Below, piece after piece: positions 22,738 to 33,726 of a stretch of DNA of 64,000 nt. The stretch is from NCBI GenBank assembly GCA_012932865.1, contig SAXG01000004.1, positions 1,605,327-1,669,326 of the forward strand, written 5' to 3'. The stretch's first letter is position 1. Every line of letters begins with the position of its first letter. The stretch is from Amylostereum areolatum. Taxonomy: Eukaryota; Basidiomycota; Agaricomycetes; Russulales; Stereaceae. A program made the position numbers and the translations under genes. The notes under the pieces were generated by a model that did no database searches, was not told the DNA's origin, and saw only the letters and a list, made by a program, of their open reading frames with translations.

Positions 22738-23663
22738 TCAAGCCTCTAGGCGGAACTGCTGTAAACGGGTCAGAGAAATCAGAACCAAGTTCCGCATTAT
22801 CGCACACGAGGCTGTGGCTGCTTCTTTCCTGCATCCTGAATTTTGGCTGCAGGGGATATGAACAGTTTGACTTGTTGCGAAGATAGTGTCATACACAAAG
22901 GAAATGGATGATATCGCTCTTCCGGCAGTAATGTAGGGAGTGATGTATCGACCTAGGTGGACGGATGCGAGAAAGTCAGTGTCCTCCACGCGAAACGAGA
23001 TGCCCCAGAAAAACCACATACCTAGTTCGTTTCCGTCATCGCATTCTATCACCACGTTCCCCATATTTCTCCACCCCACTGCCCGCCTCTCGAAATACAC
23101 GCATTTCCCCGCCTCGGACCACATCCCAACATAGCACGAAGTATTGTCCAGGGTGATGAGCTCCGATGATGCGAATTTGGGCGGCCAATGGGATATCTTC
23201 AAAGAGACTAGCGGTTGGGAGGGGAGGTTCTTGACCGCGGTGAGGTGCTTGCATTACCAGACAGCTGTAAACGCGAAGGAAAGCATGAAGGTCAGTAAAC
23301 GTCTAACGCCGAATATATGCGCATGGCTCACAATACTTGGGCCTCCTAGCGACAGGCCCATGGCTCGGAGGTGCTTCCATCATTCCTCGAAACGTAGGGA
23401 CGGGTGAACGCGCGGCGCGTTAGGGTGTCATTGACGGAGGAGGTGAGCGTCCAAGCCGCTAAAAGGTCATCAACCGCAAACGGTGGGGGAAGCGCAGGTT
23501 TTGTGCACGTCTCCGAGCGAGGAGGGACGTGAAAGTGATGGGCAGCGTCGAGACCGTGGCCGAGCCAGTTACGAACACAGTCGTGTGCGGGTGAGGTCAC
23601 AGGTGTCTGGACAGTCTGGTTGATCACGATGAGAGCGTCGGCCTCTCGACTTGCACACGCCAT
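22738..23663 (-). CDS. NVVIE-family gene, relatively well preserved, function unknown
   Basis: The minus strand shows an exon ending AVGWRNMGNVVIECDDGNE-L with donor gtatgtgg near 23.02 kb, an intron ending gtccacctag near 22.95 kb, and an exon GRYITPYITAGRAISSISFVYD. Upstream are SSELITLDNTSCYVGMWSEAGKCVYFERR (about 23.06-23.16 kb) and, past another probable intron, INQTVQTPVTSPAHDCVRNWLG...VDDLLAAWTLTSSVNDTLTRR (23.35-23.66 kb). It has the longest protein-like stretches of the family copies in the window. Exon joins and the start are not settled. I recognise no domain. Confidence 0.42.
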
Positions 23664-23807
23664 GGTGATCGACGGGTGCCATCTTCCTGCGCCAAGTGCA
23701 CTAGAATCTTGCCAATGTGCCTTCTGGGGGAAGCGACGAGAGCGGAGGATGCCTTGAATAAATGTGGCTTGCCGTAGCCCAGTAGGAAGAATGACAGCGA
23801 CAGATTT

Positions 23808-24720
23808 TTGCGTCGAGCCTTAGGCGACGCATCACGTGCCATGATGACGCTTCGGCCAGGCTTCCCCCGTCTCGTTCGGAGTCGTTTCGCATTTCTCTCT
23901 CATCTCTTGCTCATCTCCTCATCACTGTTAACTAAGTATGTCGTCCCTAGCAGCTACTGCTCGCGACAAGTCCTTCTCTTCGACCCACGACGAAAATGGT
24001 GCGTGTCTGTCGCCGTACTCTCACCTTCACGACTAACAAAATGGCATCCAATAGCTTAGAACGTCCGTTTTCTCTTCTCCTCGACAAGATTTCATCGGCG
24101 ATGACCCTTCTCTCCCACACTGTCGTATCCCGCCCTCGACAAGAACCGTTCACCTCAATTCTCCGTGGCTTCCCTTTCCTCAAGTTCACGTCTTGCCTCG
24201 CGAGTAACGGTACTGCGCAATGAAGACCAGGCTTGACCGTAACCCTATCGCAGGACGCCGAACTGGGACCCAAATCAAGTCGTTCAAAGGCGGGCCGCGA
24301 CAGGCATTGGAAGACATATCAGAGGAGAGCATCGACCCATGGTTCAAATTCGGAGACGATCAGGGCGTCGTGAGGGGAATGAATGGTTCCAAGGATAACT
24401 GGGCTACGCTCAAGTGTTGTGGGCATATGGGAGTGGTTTCGATCGATGTGCGTCCGTTTTCTCCTTTCTTTTCTCTCGTTTATCCCGAACTAATGTTTCA
24501 TCCAGTTTTCACCGTGATCTATCCATCGAATTTTATTCAATCTCTTCCACCCGCCGTCCTCCTTGCGCACCGTCTATCTGTGGCTCGCAAAATCGTCGCA
24601 CTCCCGCATGTAGTCCTAACCCGTTCGCGAGAACCTCTCGGAGTCAAGTTTCATCATGAAGGTCCCTTCAAGCATCCTGTCATTCCTCCGTTCACATGTT
24701 AGGATTCGTTTCGGACATGA
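23808..24720 (+). pseudogene. RGL-family copy
   Basis: Blocks in order: LRPGFPRLVRSRFAFLSHLLL (near 23.84 kb); a block preceded by ctcaccttcacgactaacaaa; SFKGGPRQALEDISEES (24.28-24.34 kb); and, after an intron-like stretch ending atccag, SFHRDLSIEFYSISSTRR. The third block is the counterpart of the place where the hAT element landed in the copy at 49.3 kb. Frames are interrupted. The function is unknown. Confidence 0.35.
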
Positions 24721-25570
24721 CGCCGCCGCCGGTACGTCTTTCCTAGTCCTTGCGATGGTGATAGGAAGTTGAGATAAATGTTATTTTAGTTGCAACCATC
24801 TCAAGGTCATTACCTGGATCACTAGTATCCACGAACCTCGCCCGAACGGTATGTATACTCCTCGTTCTTTCGATAACGCGTCTGTTACTGAGGTCAGACA
24901 TTTGTAGAATGTCCCTCCCTGGACTCGGGACGAAGACAGACGTATCAGGACGTTCCCAGAGGCGACTGTTCCTTCGACTGTCCAGTACGCATGAAGCTAC
25001 GATTCTGTACATCATAGAACCGACCCTTTTTCGCGGTTAAGCGTGCCCTCAGCTTGTACCCACATTTCTCATCAATTCCTAGTAACGTGGAGTACGACCT
25101 CCTCGATCCGAGGTTGGTACCCAGTGGAGACCCCGTGGTTTTATGGTCGGATTCGGAGCTCTACTTCTTCTGACACGCACAATCACAATATACTCTCGTC
25201 CTGCATCCCGTAGATCTGACCATGCCGAACCGCGGTCGCTTCGCCTTCAGGCCTTCAGGCTTCAGTGGCAATTCACACATCCCCTTCCATGAGCAGTGTG
25301 CTCCCGTGGGGTATCGCGTCGAGCTGTGCGCATTCACCCAGGACAATCCACACGTTTAGTAAACACTCTTGCTGAGGAGGCGTAGAAACTGGAGGGTGCC
25401 ACTTCCTAACAGTCTGGATCGCTGACCCCCGACGACTGGAGTATCTGCGGGCAACGCTTCACGATGGCACGAGTATGATACAACAGATTTGATTAAATGT
25501 TTACATTACTGTGACCACCGACATATTGTACTGTAGGAGTATTACTATACGTGCTTATCGAATCCAATCC
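24721..25570. other. intergenic, possible MYND remnant
   Basis: No full gene. A minus-strand segment at 25161-25346 includes GAHCSWKGMCELPLKPEG and FGMVRSTGCRTRVYCDCACQKK, which resembles KCSWKRCEYSAKRPPFSMVKCSGCGTVMYCDRICQKR in the gene just downstream. It is probably a decayed duplicate of that gene's MYND exon. Confidence 0.45.
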
Positions 25571-27432
25571 TCAGCAGGGTATCTCGCACACACGCTTGTG
25601 CCCTCCGTTCTCCCAATCACTGAAGAACGTATCAGCGTCGGCCAGTACCGCGAGAAAGGACACAACCCACCTCTTCTGACAGATACGATCGCAATACATT
25701 ACCGTGCCACACCCGGAGCACTTGACCATCGAAAACGGGGGCCGCTTCGCGCTATACTCGCACCTCTTCCACGAGCACTTCGACCCCGCCTTCTTCTCCG
25801 CGAAACGCGCGCGCTCTTTGGTTTGATCGAGGTGAAGACTTTCCCCCAGCGCGAGCCACGCGCGATGGACGTGGATGTACTGTTTCGGCGCGACGCCAGA
25901 CGGCTTCATGCCACGAATGACTTGGAGGGCCGGATACCAGACCTTCCGCGCGGCTTTCTTGATGACATACAGGAGCTGCGTTTTTGCGCCGCTGCTCGAC
26001 AGGGCTTTGAAGATCGACGAATAGTGTTCAATCAGCTGGATGCATTGCACTGTTCGTCCGGTTAGAGCACCGTCTTCGAACGCACATGGACGCTCACCAG
26101 AATGATGGTTGTCGTACGGGTATCGAATAGGTCAGGATCGCCGCGCGGACCATGATACCAAATAAGTTGTGCTCCTGCACAATCTCGGCAATGTCAAGTT
26201 TTATCGGGGCCCGAGATGAGCATGACGCCTTCCTATGTTCTCGAAGACATCAGCCTCGAAAACCGGTCAGTCAGTAAGTCGGAGACCCACAACAACGAAG
26301 CTGACCACGCGATAGCGTACCACTCGCACTGGCGTCCAAGCGTGGATTTACCGCCCTTCTCTCGCTGTCGTTTCAGGGCGACGGCCTGCGTTTCGAAAAA
26401 GCGCATGGGGTCCGATGAGATTGTCCACGGAAGGATGCTTCCGAAGGAGCTGGAAGATCCGCATGCATACGACCAACGACATGTCCACGAGCGAAGGCTG
26501 TTCAAGCTCCCGTTTGAACCGGAAAAGGATGGCTTCGGCGCCGAGAACCTCGCACACGATGTCCTCGATAAAAACGCCTAACTCTGGGGCTGTGGCATTT
26601 GACGTGAAGGTCATAAAAACGGTCAGATTGTCCCGCGCGTGCTCTTCCGGCGGGGTGTGATACCAGCAAAGAAAGGCGACCCGAGATGCTTTGGTGGCAT
26701 TGAGATCTACGCGTTTGTTTCTGTTGGAACAAGTTTGTAAATGTTAGCGTGATCTCGCAGACGAGAGCGATAGGTGAGAAATACCTCCAATGCAGGAGAC
26801 CAAGATACCCGCACACGATGTGCACGATCGCGTCTCTGGTATCAGCTTCAAAGGGGGCGTAGACACCGCCTCGGGTATAAAATATACGGTTGGTCCACAG
26901 AGCGTCCCAGATTTGGTCCGTCATTGAGAGCAGGTCGTCCGCGAGAGCAATCAGTCGCTTTGACTGGTGTTCGCCTTCGTCGGTCACTTTCATGACTTTC
27001 GCGAAACACTCGAGGATAAGGGAAGTCCATACCTATTCAGCTGTTAATAATGCTGGAAGATGTATACAACGCGGAGAGACGTACCGGAGACTCCGCCATA
27101 AAATCATCGTCAAGGATGATTTCGACAAGGGCTTCGGGCAAGCCGGAGTCGACCATGTCATCAAAGACTTCCCTTATACCTAGACCGTTGACGTCGAGAC
27201 CTAGCGCGGTACTCAGGTAAGTTGCTAATGCCACAAGTTCTATGTTCGATCCTCGCGGCTTTCGGGCCTGGAAGAGGTCTTGAAGGGCAGAAGGATATGG
27301 GCAGGGGTCCTCCATGAGCATATCGCCGTAGGTCTCCCATAGTGGTTCGAAGACTTCTTTTTGAGGTGGAGAGCGCTTGAAATCGGAGTCCACTAGCCAT
27401 TCAGGCCAGACGCCATCGTCGTTTGAATCCAT
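25571..27432 (-). CDS. MYND zinc-finger protein, divergent member of local cluster, frame breaks present
   Basis: Exon 1 is 27432-27085 (MDSNDDGVWPEWLVDSDFKR...), exon 2 is 27032-26785, exon 3 starts 26720, and exons further 3' end at the stop at 25571. The C-terminal MYND finger is CSWKRC-X(12)-CSGC-X(4)-YC-X(3)-C-X(8)-H-X(3)-C, complete, with an intron splitting QKR from DWENGGH as in the paralogs. MYND fingers bind proline-rich partner peptides; the rest of the protein matches the 33.7-35.6 kb paralog but has no known domain. There are two problems. A run of five A at 26396-26400 (five T in the sense strand) shifts frame after LIGPHALF; removing one base would restore similarity (FETQAVALKRQREKGG). 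The junction between the exon with LFGIMVRAAIL and the next (QCIQLIEHYSS) cannot be made in phase with GT-AG sites. It may be a pseudogene. Confidence 0.7.
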
Positions 27433-28073
27433 GGCCAAGGGGGTTGAGTCGGGAGTAGTGCAGTGAGGCCGAGACAGGCAGCCACTGCCAGGTGAAGGGG
27501 GATGCGTGGGAGTGGACCGCTCGGAAGATAAAAACTATAGTCTCTCCAGATGATTATATGGGAACAGGTACACTACCGTGGGATTCAAACACCGGTTTGG
27601 ACTCGAAACCGCGGATGTCGGTCCAGCTCCGGCACGACGCCGGAATTGAGTAAAATAAAGCAGGGTTGAATCGTGTCCGAACGCTTCGACGTCGGTCCAG
27701 TGTCGATGCGGTATTGACCCATGTCCTGTCGTCCCACCGCAGTCATTGCGCTGGTGGCAGGTTTCTCGAATGATTTCGTTCACTTACGGTGTGCCAATGG
27801 TCACATTAAGAACAGCATCAATGGTGATTATATTGTGTAAATGTGTGTAGGTACAGTAAGGGACACTAGCACAGGGTAGGGGGTACAATGGCAGGATAAC
27901 TGGTGTATGTGCAGTATGAATGAGACAGCAACTGAGCAAGAACAGGTCAAAATGAGCGGTCAAGCAGTCAAGCAGTCATAACGCTCACCGTTCTTGCCAC
28001 TGACCGAAATTGGAGGAGAGCCTCAGGAGCCATTTGAGTAGAGCAAAAAAGAGTATTTTCATGCATAACTCAC
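27433..28073. other. intergenic; contains one copy of a short dispersed motif
   Basis: The minus strand of 27.63-27.66 kb reads ctgctttattttactcaatt, which recurs almost exactly on the plus strand at 29.24-29.26 kb, so a short repeat may be present in opposite orientations. No gene is supported. Confidence 0.35.
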
Positions 28074-28130
28074 CTTGAATTTGGAGTAGTATCCACGAGG
28101 ACGGAAGAGATTGTGTTGCTGTAGAGACAT
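28074..28130 (-). other. possible first coding exon of a small gene
   Basis: The minus strand from ATG at 28130 encodes MSLQQHNLFRPRGYYSKFK and ends exactly at a consensus donor (gtgagt). The next exon might be a short block after tcctgag near 28.03 kb, but I could not establish the rest. Confidence 0.3.
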
Positions 28131-28244
28131 TGTGGCAAGGGGATTGAAGGTTGCGCTAGTCGAAGTGGGCGTGGACGTGGACGTGAACAGTGTGTGCGCT
28201 GGGCCGCTGGCACTGGCGGCCTCGGCCCTCAGGCGCCGCGGTGA

Positions 28245-28261
28245 TGTCACGTGCATCGAGC
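28245..28261. repeat. 17-bp target-site duplication, left copy
   Basis: TGTCACGTGCATCGAGC, identical to 28832-28848 on the other side of the retroposon. Confidence 0.85.
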
Positions 28262-28831
28262 TTTTTTTTTTTTTTTTTTTTTTGAATACATTTATATCCC
28301 GCGTCAAGTACCTAAGACTAAATGCGGCTCCCCGAAGGGTACAGGTGAACGGAAAGTATGGTAGAACAGAGTCGGACAGAAGGATGGAAGGGTCGTTGAA
28401 AGGAAGGGATGCGTCGAACTCGAGTGGCAAGAGACGGCGCGTTGGGAGAACCGCACGCGGGGGCCACGCGGTGAAGGGGGGCAAAGCCCCATGAAGAACC
28501 GGACCCCATACCAGCGGGCGTCGACGACAGCTGCAGGCACACTGCCGCCTCACAGCGTTGGCGCATAGAGGAGAGGGAGCCAGACATTGCTGGGCCTCAA
28601 GAACTCAGCGGGGGAAACCGGGGTGGGTAGGAGGGGTGGGCCGTCGTCCACGTCGACGGCCTCGGTTCTGCGGGTACCAACGACGTTCCGCATACGTCGC
28701 TGGCTTGCGGCGGAGGGCTGCCGACTTTGACGAGCCTGGCAAGCCAGGTTCTCGCCTCCCCAGGCCTCCCACGCACCCACTTGGGGTCCCCAATCCCAAG
28801 TGATGGTGGTGGTTAGAGGTCAAGAGAGCCC
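28262..28831 (-). mobile_element. poly(A)-tailed retroposon (5'-truncated non-LTR element or SINE-like), 570 bp
   Basis: The plus strand starts with 22 consecutive T (28262-28283), that is a poly(A) tail on the minus strand. The insert is bounded by a perfect 17-bp direct repeat, TGTCACGTGCATCGAGC, at 28245-28261 and 28832-28848. Poly(A) plus a target-site duplication of that length is the hallmark of target-primed reverse transcription. The body is GC-rich with no reverse-transcriptase motif visible, so it could be the 3' end of a LINE, a SINE, or a retroposed transcript. A minus-strand frame (RRKPATYAERRWYPQNRGR) gives no recognisable domain. Confidence 0.82.
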
Positions 28832-28848
28832 TGTCACGTGCATCGAGC
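28832..28848. repeat. 17-bp target-site duplication, right copy
   Basis: Identical to 28245-28261. It marks the 5' end of the minus-strand retroposon. Confidence 0.85.
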
Positions 28849-30492
28849 GACTTTCTTCATCGCTAAGTTGCGAGTTTTCACTTATAAGTCGCTGTTCCTC
28901 ATTAGCTGTAGACGCTAGCAGCGTATCAGGCTACACATTACTCACAATTCCTAATTCAATGGTGGTATAGTAAGAAATGAATACAAGCCCGAAGTGTTGC
29001 TGAAGTGTTAGGAAGGGATGGAGAAGCACCAGTGAGGGCCAGCCTCAAGCCGCCGCAAGCGTTCCAACGCCGGGCAGGCGTCGCCCCGGCGTCGGATCGA
29101 GTCTGAGGCCAGGGTTGATACGGGCTTTTCGTGTTGGCCTCGGCTCGGCGACGATTTGTGGCAGAATCAGATCGAATCACCCGGATTGTCCCGTAAACGA
29201 AGCCGGAGACGTATCATCCACTAGCCGGGGTCGGATCAACACTGCTTTATTTTACTCGATTTCGGCCACCAAACACCCACGGCCGTGTAGGGGTGGTGGG
29301 TGAGGGCGAACGTGGTAGAGAGACGGTCAAAGAATCAAAATGACAGCAGAGCAAACGCGTCGACGCGACGCCCCGCGATCGATCACGTGCATTGTTTCAA
29401 TTTCAAATTTCCGCGTCGCCAGTCGCGACTTCAGTCAGCTTTTTGCGACTGCAACCTGCAATTCAATCTCGCCTGATGCTCGCTACTCGCATGATAACCT
29501 CGGAATCACAGGTATCGATGTACTTAACTTATCTGTCGAGTACTTAGCCGAGATACCTATCAGGCTAAGGCTGAACGCTGAGGGCCTGGGGCTATCCGGT
29601 GGCGCCATGGCGGAGCTGAAGTCAACGGGCAAAATGGAAAATGACGACGCCGCCCGGTCGCCGGTGACAGCCGGTGACTGAAAAGGTCCAGACCGACGCC
29701 GAACGCCGCGCCGATGGCCGACGCTGGCGGTTGAGCCGACCAACCTCCTCGTCCTTGTCTATTTGTCTATTCCATCTGTTTTTTTTTTCGGCTTTTATCA
29801 AGCCATCAGCCACCACAGGAAGCTCACGAACCCCTCTTACCAGGACGAATCTCTGCTCTTGGCCCATCCCGCGTCCTGTAGCTGCGTCGGATCCACTGAC
29901 CCTACTACTCCTCCAACTCGCTCATCCAGACTCTCCGCGAACGTGAAACCCATGGACCTACCTCAACTTTCAAAATCTTCCCAGTCTTTATGCATGTCGG
30001 TTTGAATGGGTAAAGCTCGGCGAAGGCGGTGTTTCGAAGTGAGGACACGGGCAGAAGGTATGTGAACGGCTGGCGTTTCCCTAACGTCCATTCACTCAGC
30101 TTCCGTAGAAGCACCCTCAACATCTACACATTTCCCGAAATGAACCCACCATTTTCCGATTTGTTCTTTCGTTAGAGCAAGGCAATGTTCGTTACGCTTT
30201 CCCGGTCAAAGTGCCGATGGTACGCCTACTTTCAACTGTAATTCTTATGTTCGATCTAATTCGATCCTCTTAGTGTGGTAGGAAGCGATATCTCACACTT
30301 CAAACCCTGGTGCGAAAGCGCTACTGAGAGCGGAGACTCAACCATGTTCCCGTGATCCGTCCACCTAATCTCTCCGTCCCACCCAGTTTTCTTCTTAAAC
30401 CTTCGCTCGCTCCGACAGCGTCGACGAACGGCCAAGAAGAGACTCCTCCTACTCCAACAAACTCTTCAAGAACTTGACACTTATCACGCCCT
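28849..30492. other. intergenic, upstream of a MYND gene
   Basis: No supported gene. There is a shared motif ctgctttattttactcgatt at 29.24-29.26 kb and C/T-rich tracts near 29.75-29.80 and 30.36-30.48 kb. The latter is probably the promoter and leader of the gene starting at 30493. Confidence 0.35.
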
Positions 30493-32120
30493 ATGGCCGA
30501 CATATCCAAGTTTCCACTGTGTGTTCAAACTATGCACGCACACTTGGATCCCGTAACCGACGATCCGGCCATCGATCTCGACGCCATGGCAGATAAGTAC
30601 GTCGATGACCTCAAAAGAGATCCTTCAAAGGCCCTCGACACACTTCGGACACTCTACGATGGCCGAACATCTCTCGATTGGAACGTTTCTCTCGTTTCGT
30701 TCACCGGGGTGCTACGCAGTGGGCTGGAGGCTATTGTGGAGTACAGCAGGGTCGTCCCTGGAGATTGGCAGCAGCTGCTGGAGTCCGGCCTTCCGGAATA
30801 CTGCATGGATATGACCCTGAGGTCGGATTTTTTTGATGAGTGCCCGGTAAGGATGCCCTCTTGCTCAACCGGCACGTCGATTACGATTAATGTTTATCAC
30901 GCCCTTATCAGCTCTGGACAGAGTGCATCCTGGAGATCCTGAAACACATCATCACAATACTTTTGGCCGCAAAGGATTCGCAGTGGATCAAAGCTATAGG
31001 GAATAGGATGATCTCGAAATCAAACGCGATGTGGGACAGCATGTGGAATCAGCGGAATTCTATCAACCGCAGGGATCCCTTCGCTGACTCGGATGAGAAG
31101 TTTCGCACCGATATTGCTTACCTCCTCGCTCAGTTTGGCGACCTGTACCAAAGCTGGTTAGTATTGTCGACCTCTCCCTGAAAAGTTACAATGGTTCACC
31201 GTTCGATACGATATCACCAGGAACCGTGTCCCAGCGACATCAGACACGCGCCTGAACCACCTCACTATCTTCTTGTGGTACAACACCCCTGTAGGCGAGC
31301 AACGTAGCTATGCACTCAACGCCGCCATCTGGTACGCGACCAACGAGATGAACGGGTTCACCGTCATGCGCATCGTCAAGGAGTCGGCCATAGGTGTTTT
31401 CGGCGGGAAGGAGCTCCTGGAACGGTTCCACCGTGACCTAGCTGGTCCAGCTCCGACTTTCCGCCTTCAATGTGCCTGAGCCCAATGTTGGAGAGGCACG
31501 ATCTTGTCGGCGTCATGGCCCGCGGAGCCATCCTTTGTGCGGAAAACAATTGTGGCCCGATAAACACAAGTAGGGGCCATCCAATTCTTCCACATTCCAC
31601 AGAACCACTTACATCGACCGACCTCCTCAGATGCATGCGTATGTCTCATTGAGGATCACGGCAAGCTCCTCGGCTCTCCCAATCTCCCTGCCGGCAAGAA
31701 TCGCTGGACTCACCTCGTCAAAGCTGCCACCCGCCGCGACTGGTACCCCACTCTGCAGAGACTGCGTGAGCTGCGCCCGCAAAACGGTCCCGTCCCTCAT
31801 ATGTACACCCGCCTCCTGCGCGCGTGGGAGCAGTTCGGAGAGAGGGCTCGTGTGGACGAAGCGGCGGAGAGAGTGCGTTTCGAGCGCATAGAAGCAAAGA
31901 AGGCTAAGCGGTGTGCGTGGAAGCAGTGCGAGTATCACGAGAAAGAGCCCGAGACGCCGATGCTGAAGTGCAGCGGGTGTCACAAGGTGCGATACTGCGA
32001 TAAGGCGTGCCAGAGAAGGTAAGCATTTGTTTACCGCCGTGAAACTCGGGGGCTTACTGCTGTTGTAGGGACTGGAAAGAGGGCAGGCACAAGAGGAGGT
32101 GTTTGTCGCAGGATACCTGA
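30493..32120 (+). CDS. MYND zinc-finger paralog with an internal deletion, probably disrupted
   Basis: Exons by comparison with the intact paralog: 30493-30846 (MADISKFPLCVQTMHAHLD...), 30912-31156, 31221 to about 31440, 31451-31569, 31631-32018 and 32069-32120. The C-terminus has a full MYND finger: CAWKQC-X(12)-CSGC-X(4)-YC-X(3)-C, then DWKEGRHKRRC. After ERFHRDL the sequence jumps directly to the last bases of the next intron (ctggtccag). About 65 residues present in the paralog (DDLSTCLHAMTLFV...ALDRQ) and the intron donor are therefore missing, and reading through gives AGPAPTFRLQCA and a stop. Unless an unusual splice rescues it, the product would end before the finger. The other splice sites are intact, so the deletion may be recent. 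Confidence 0.7.
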
Positions 32121-32403
32121 ACTGCGAAGGCTAAGTGGTAGCAAAGCATTGTGTATGACATGCACTATGATGGGTGTGAAAGCGGCGGACACACCAAATA
32201 AGACGAAGGCAAGGAACAAGAAGAATCCAATTGTGAATGTGCTAAGGTATATGCTGCCATACAACTCCGGGAGTGGGATCGTGTTTCCAAGCAGGCTCCG
32301 ACGGAAAGTTTGATTCCTGCAAGCCCGTCTCTTCATCCAACGTCGACCCTCTACCGTCCACGCCTACTCGCCCGGATTTTCCACCAATCTCTTGCGAAGG
32401 GCT

Positions 32404-33622
32404 ATGGCAGAAACCTCGGAATCTCCACTATGGATCCAAACCGTGCGCGCACAGATAGACCCTGTAACCGGCGGACCGACGATCTATGATGATGCCATGT
32501 GTCCGCAAGTATATCGGACGGCATTAGGCGAGGTACACAACCCAACACTCGGGTCTTGCTGCTGGACACCTACACACAAGTACCACACCGGGGATAGGCC
32601 TGCGAACCGACCGTCCTTCATCAAAGAGTCTGCCTTGGACATTTTCGGCGCGGAGAACTTCTCAGAGGCTGTTTCATCGCGAACCTAGATGATTCAACAA
32701 TGATCAACGAAGACCTGTCGATTTGCTTGCAGGCTATAAACGCGTTTGTCCTCCATCCAGAGGTGCAAACACACGTGGGTCCGCTCGAGACGTATAAGCA
32801 TGTGTTCGACGCATTGGACCGCCAGAAGGTGAACGGATTGGCCAACCATGAGTTCGACATCTACTCCCGTGCAGCCGTCCTACTCGTGTACGTCCAACCT
32901 CCTCTCTTCCACCAGCTCTTCCCTGAAGCAAGCCAGATAGCTTGTCTAGTAGCGCCTTCCCGCCTTCAATGTGCCTCAAACCGATGTTGGAAAAGTACGA
33001 CCTTGTCGGCGTCATGGCCCGTGGCGCGATTCTCTGCGCAGAGAATAACTGTGGTAAGGATAATACGGGTGAGCTTACCGCTCCTTCCTCAACTGCCCTC
33101 GAAGATTGAAATCATGCCCCGGTTCATCAGAAGGTTGTATCTCCCTCATAGAGCATCATGGCGAGCTCCTTGGATCCCCCATCCTCCCTGCTGGGAGAAA
33201 CCACTGGACCCACCTCGTCAAAGCCGCTACACGTCGCGACTGGTACCCCACACTATGCAGGCTACGCGAATTGCGCCCACGACGCGGATCCGTACCTCCA
33301 GCGTACACCCGTCTCGTACGCGCGTGGGAGAAGTTCGGGAAAAGGGCGCGTATGGACGAGGCGGCAGAGAAGGAGCGGTTCGCACGCGCGGAGGCCAAGA
33401 AGGCGAAAGGGTGTTCTTGGACAAAATGCCAATATCATGAAAAGGAAACCGAGGCGCCGATGCTTCAATGCGGAGGGTGTCACGAGGTGCGATACTGCAG
33501 TAAGGCGCGTCAGAGAAGGTCAGGTTTCTTCATTTTTGGAGGACACATTGGACTTCATGCTGTTTTTTAGGGACTGGAAGGAAGGAGGCCACAAGTTAAA
33601 GTGCTCCGAGCAGAGCGGTTGA
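32404..33622 (+). pseudogene. MYND zinc-finger paralog, deleted and frameshifted
   Basis: Starts MAETSESPLWIQTVRAQIDP like its neighbour, but about 250 residues of the middle are missing. Later blocks are SFIKESALDIFGAENF, then EDLSICLQAINAFVLHPEV...FDALDRQKVNG, PPSMCLKPMLEKYDLVGVMARGAI, and the MYND end. An extra A in gcgaacctag (near 32683) shifts frame relative to gtgacctag. In the finger, YCSKARQRR replaces YCDKACQRR, losing one zinc-ligand Cys. A pseudogene is the best call. Confidence 0.78.
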
Positions 33623-33726
33623 ATATGGTTGCGTCGTAAGATCTTGACAAAACCAAGTGTTCGAGATTCGTAGCAACACCGTAGTGGACCTTGTAAAATA
33701 GCGTTTGCCTATGTACGCCTTCAGCC

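Noticed and set aside
28304..28587. Arg/Pro/Ser-rich frames within the retroposon as a LINE ORF
   Set aside because: Several frames are open together in GC-rich sequence, and no reverse-transcriptase or endonuclease residues are visible.
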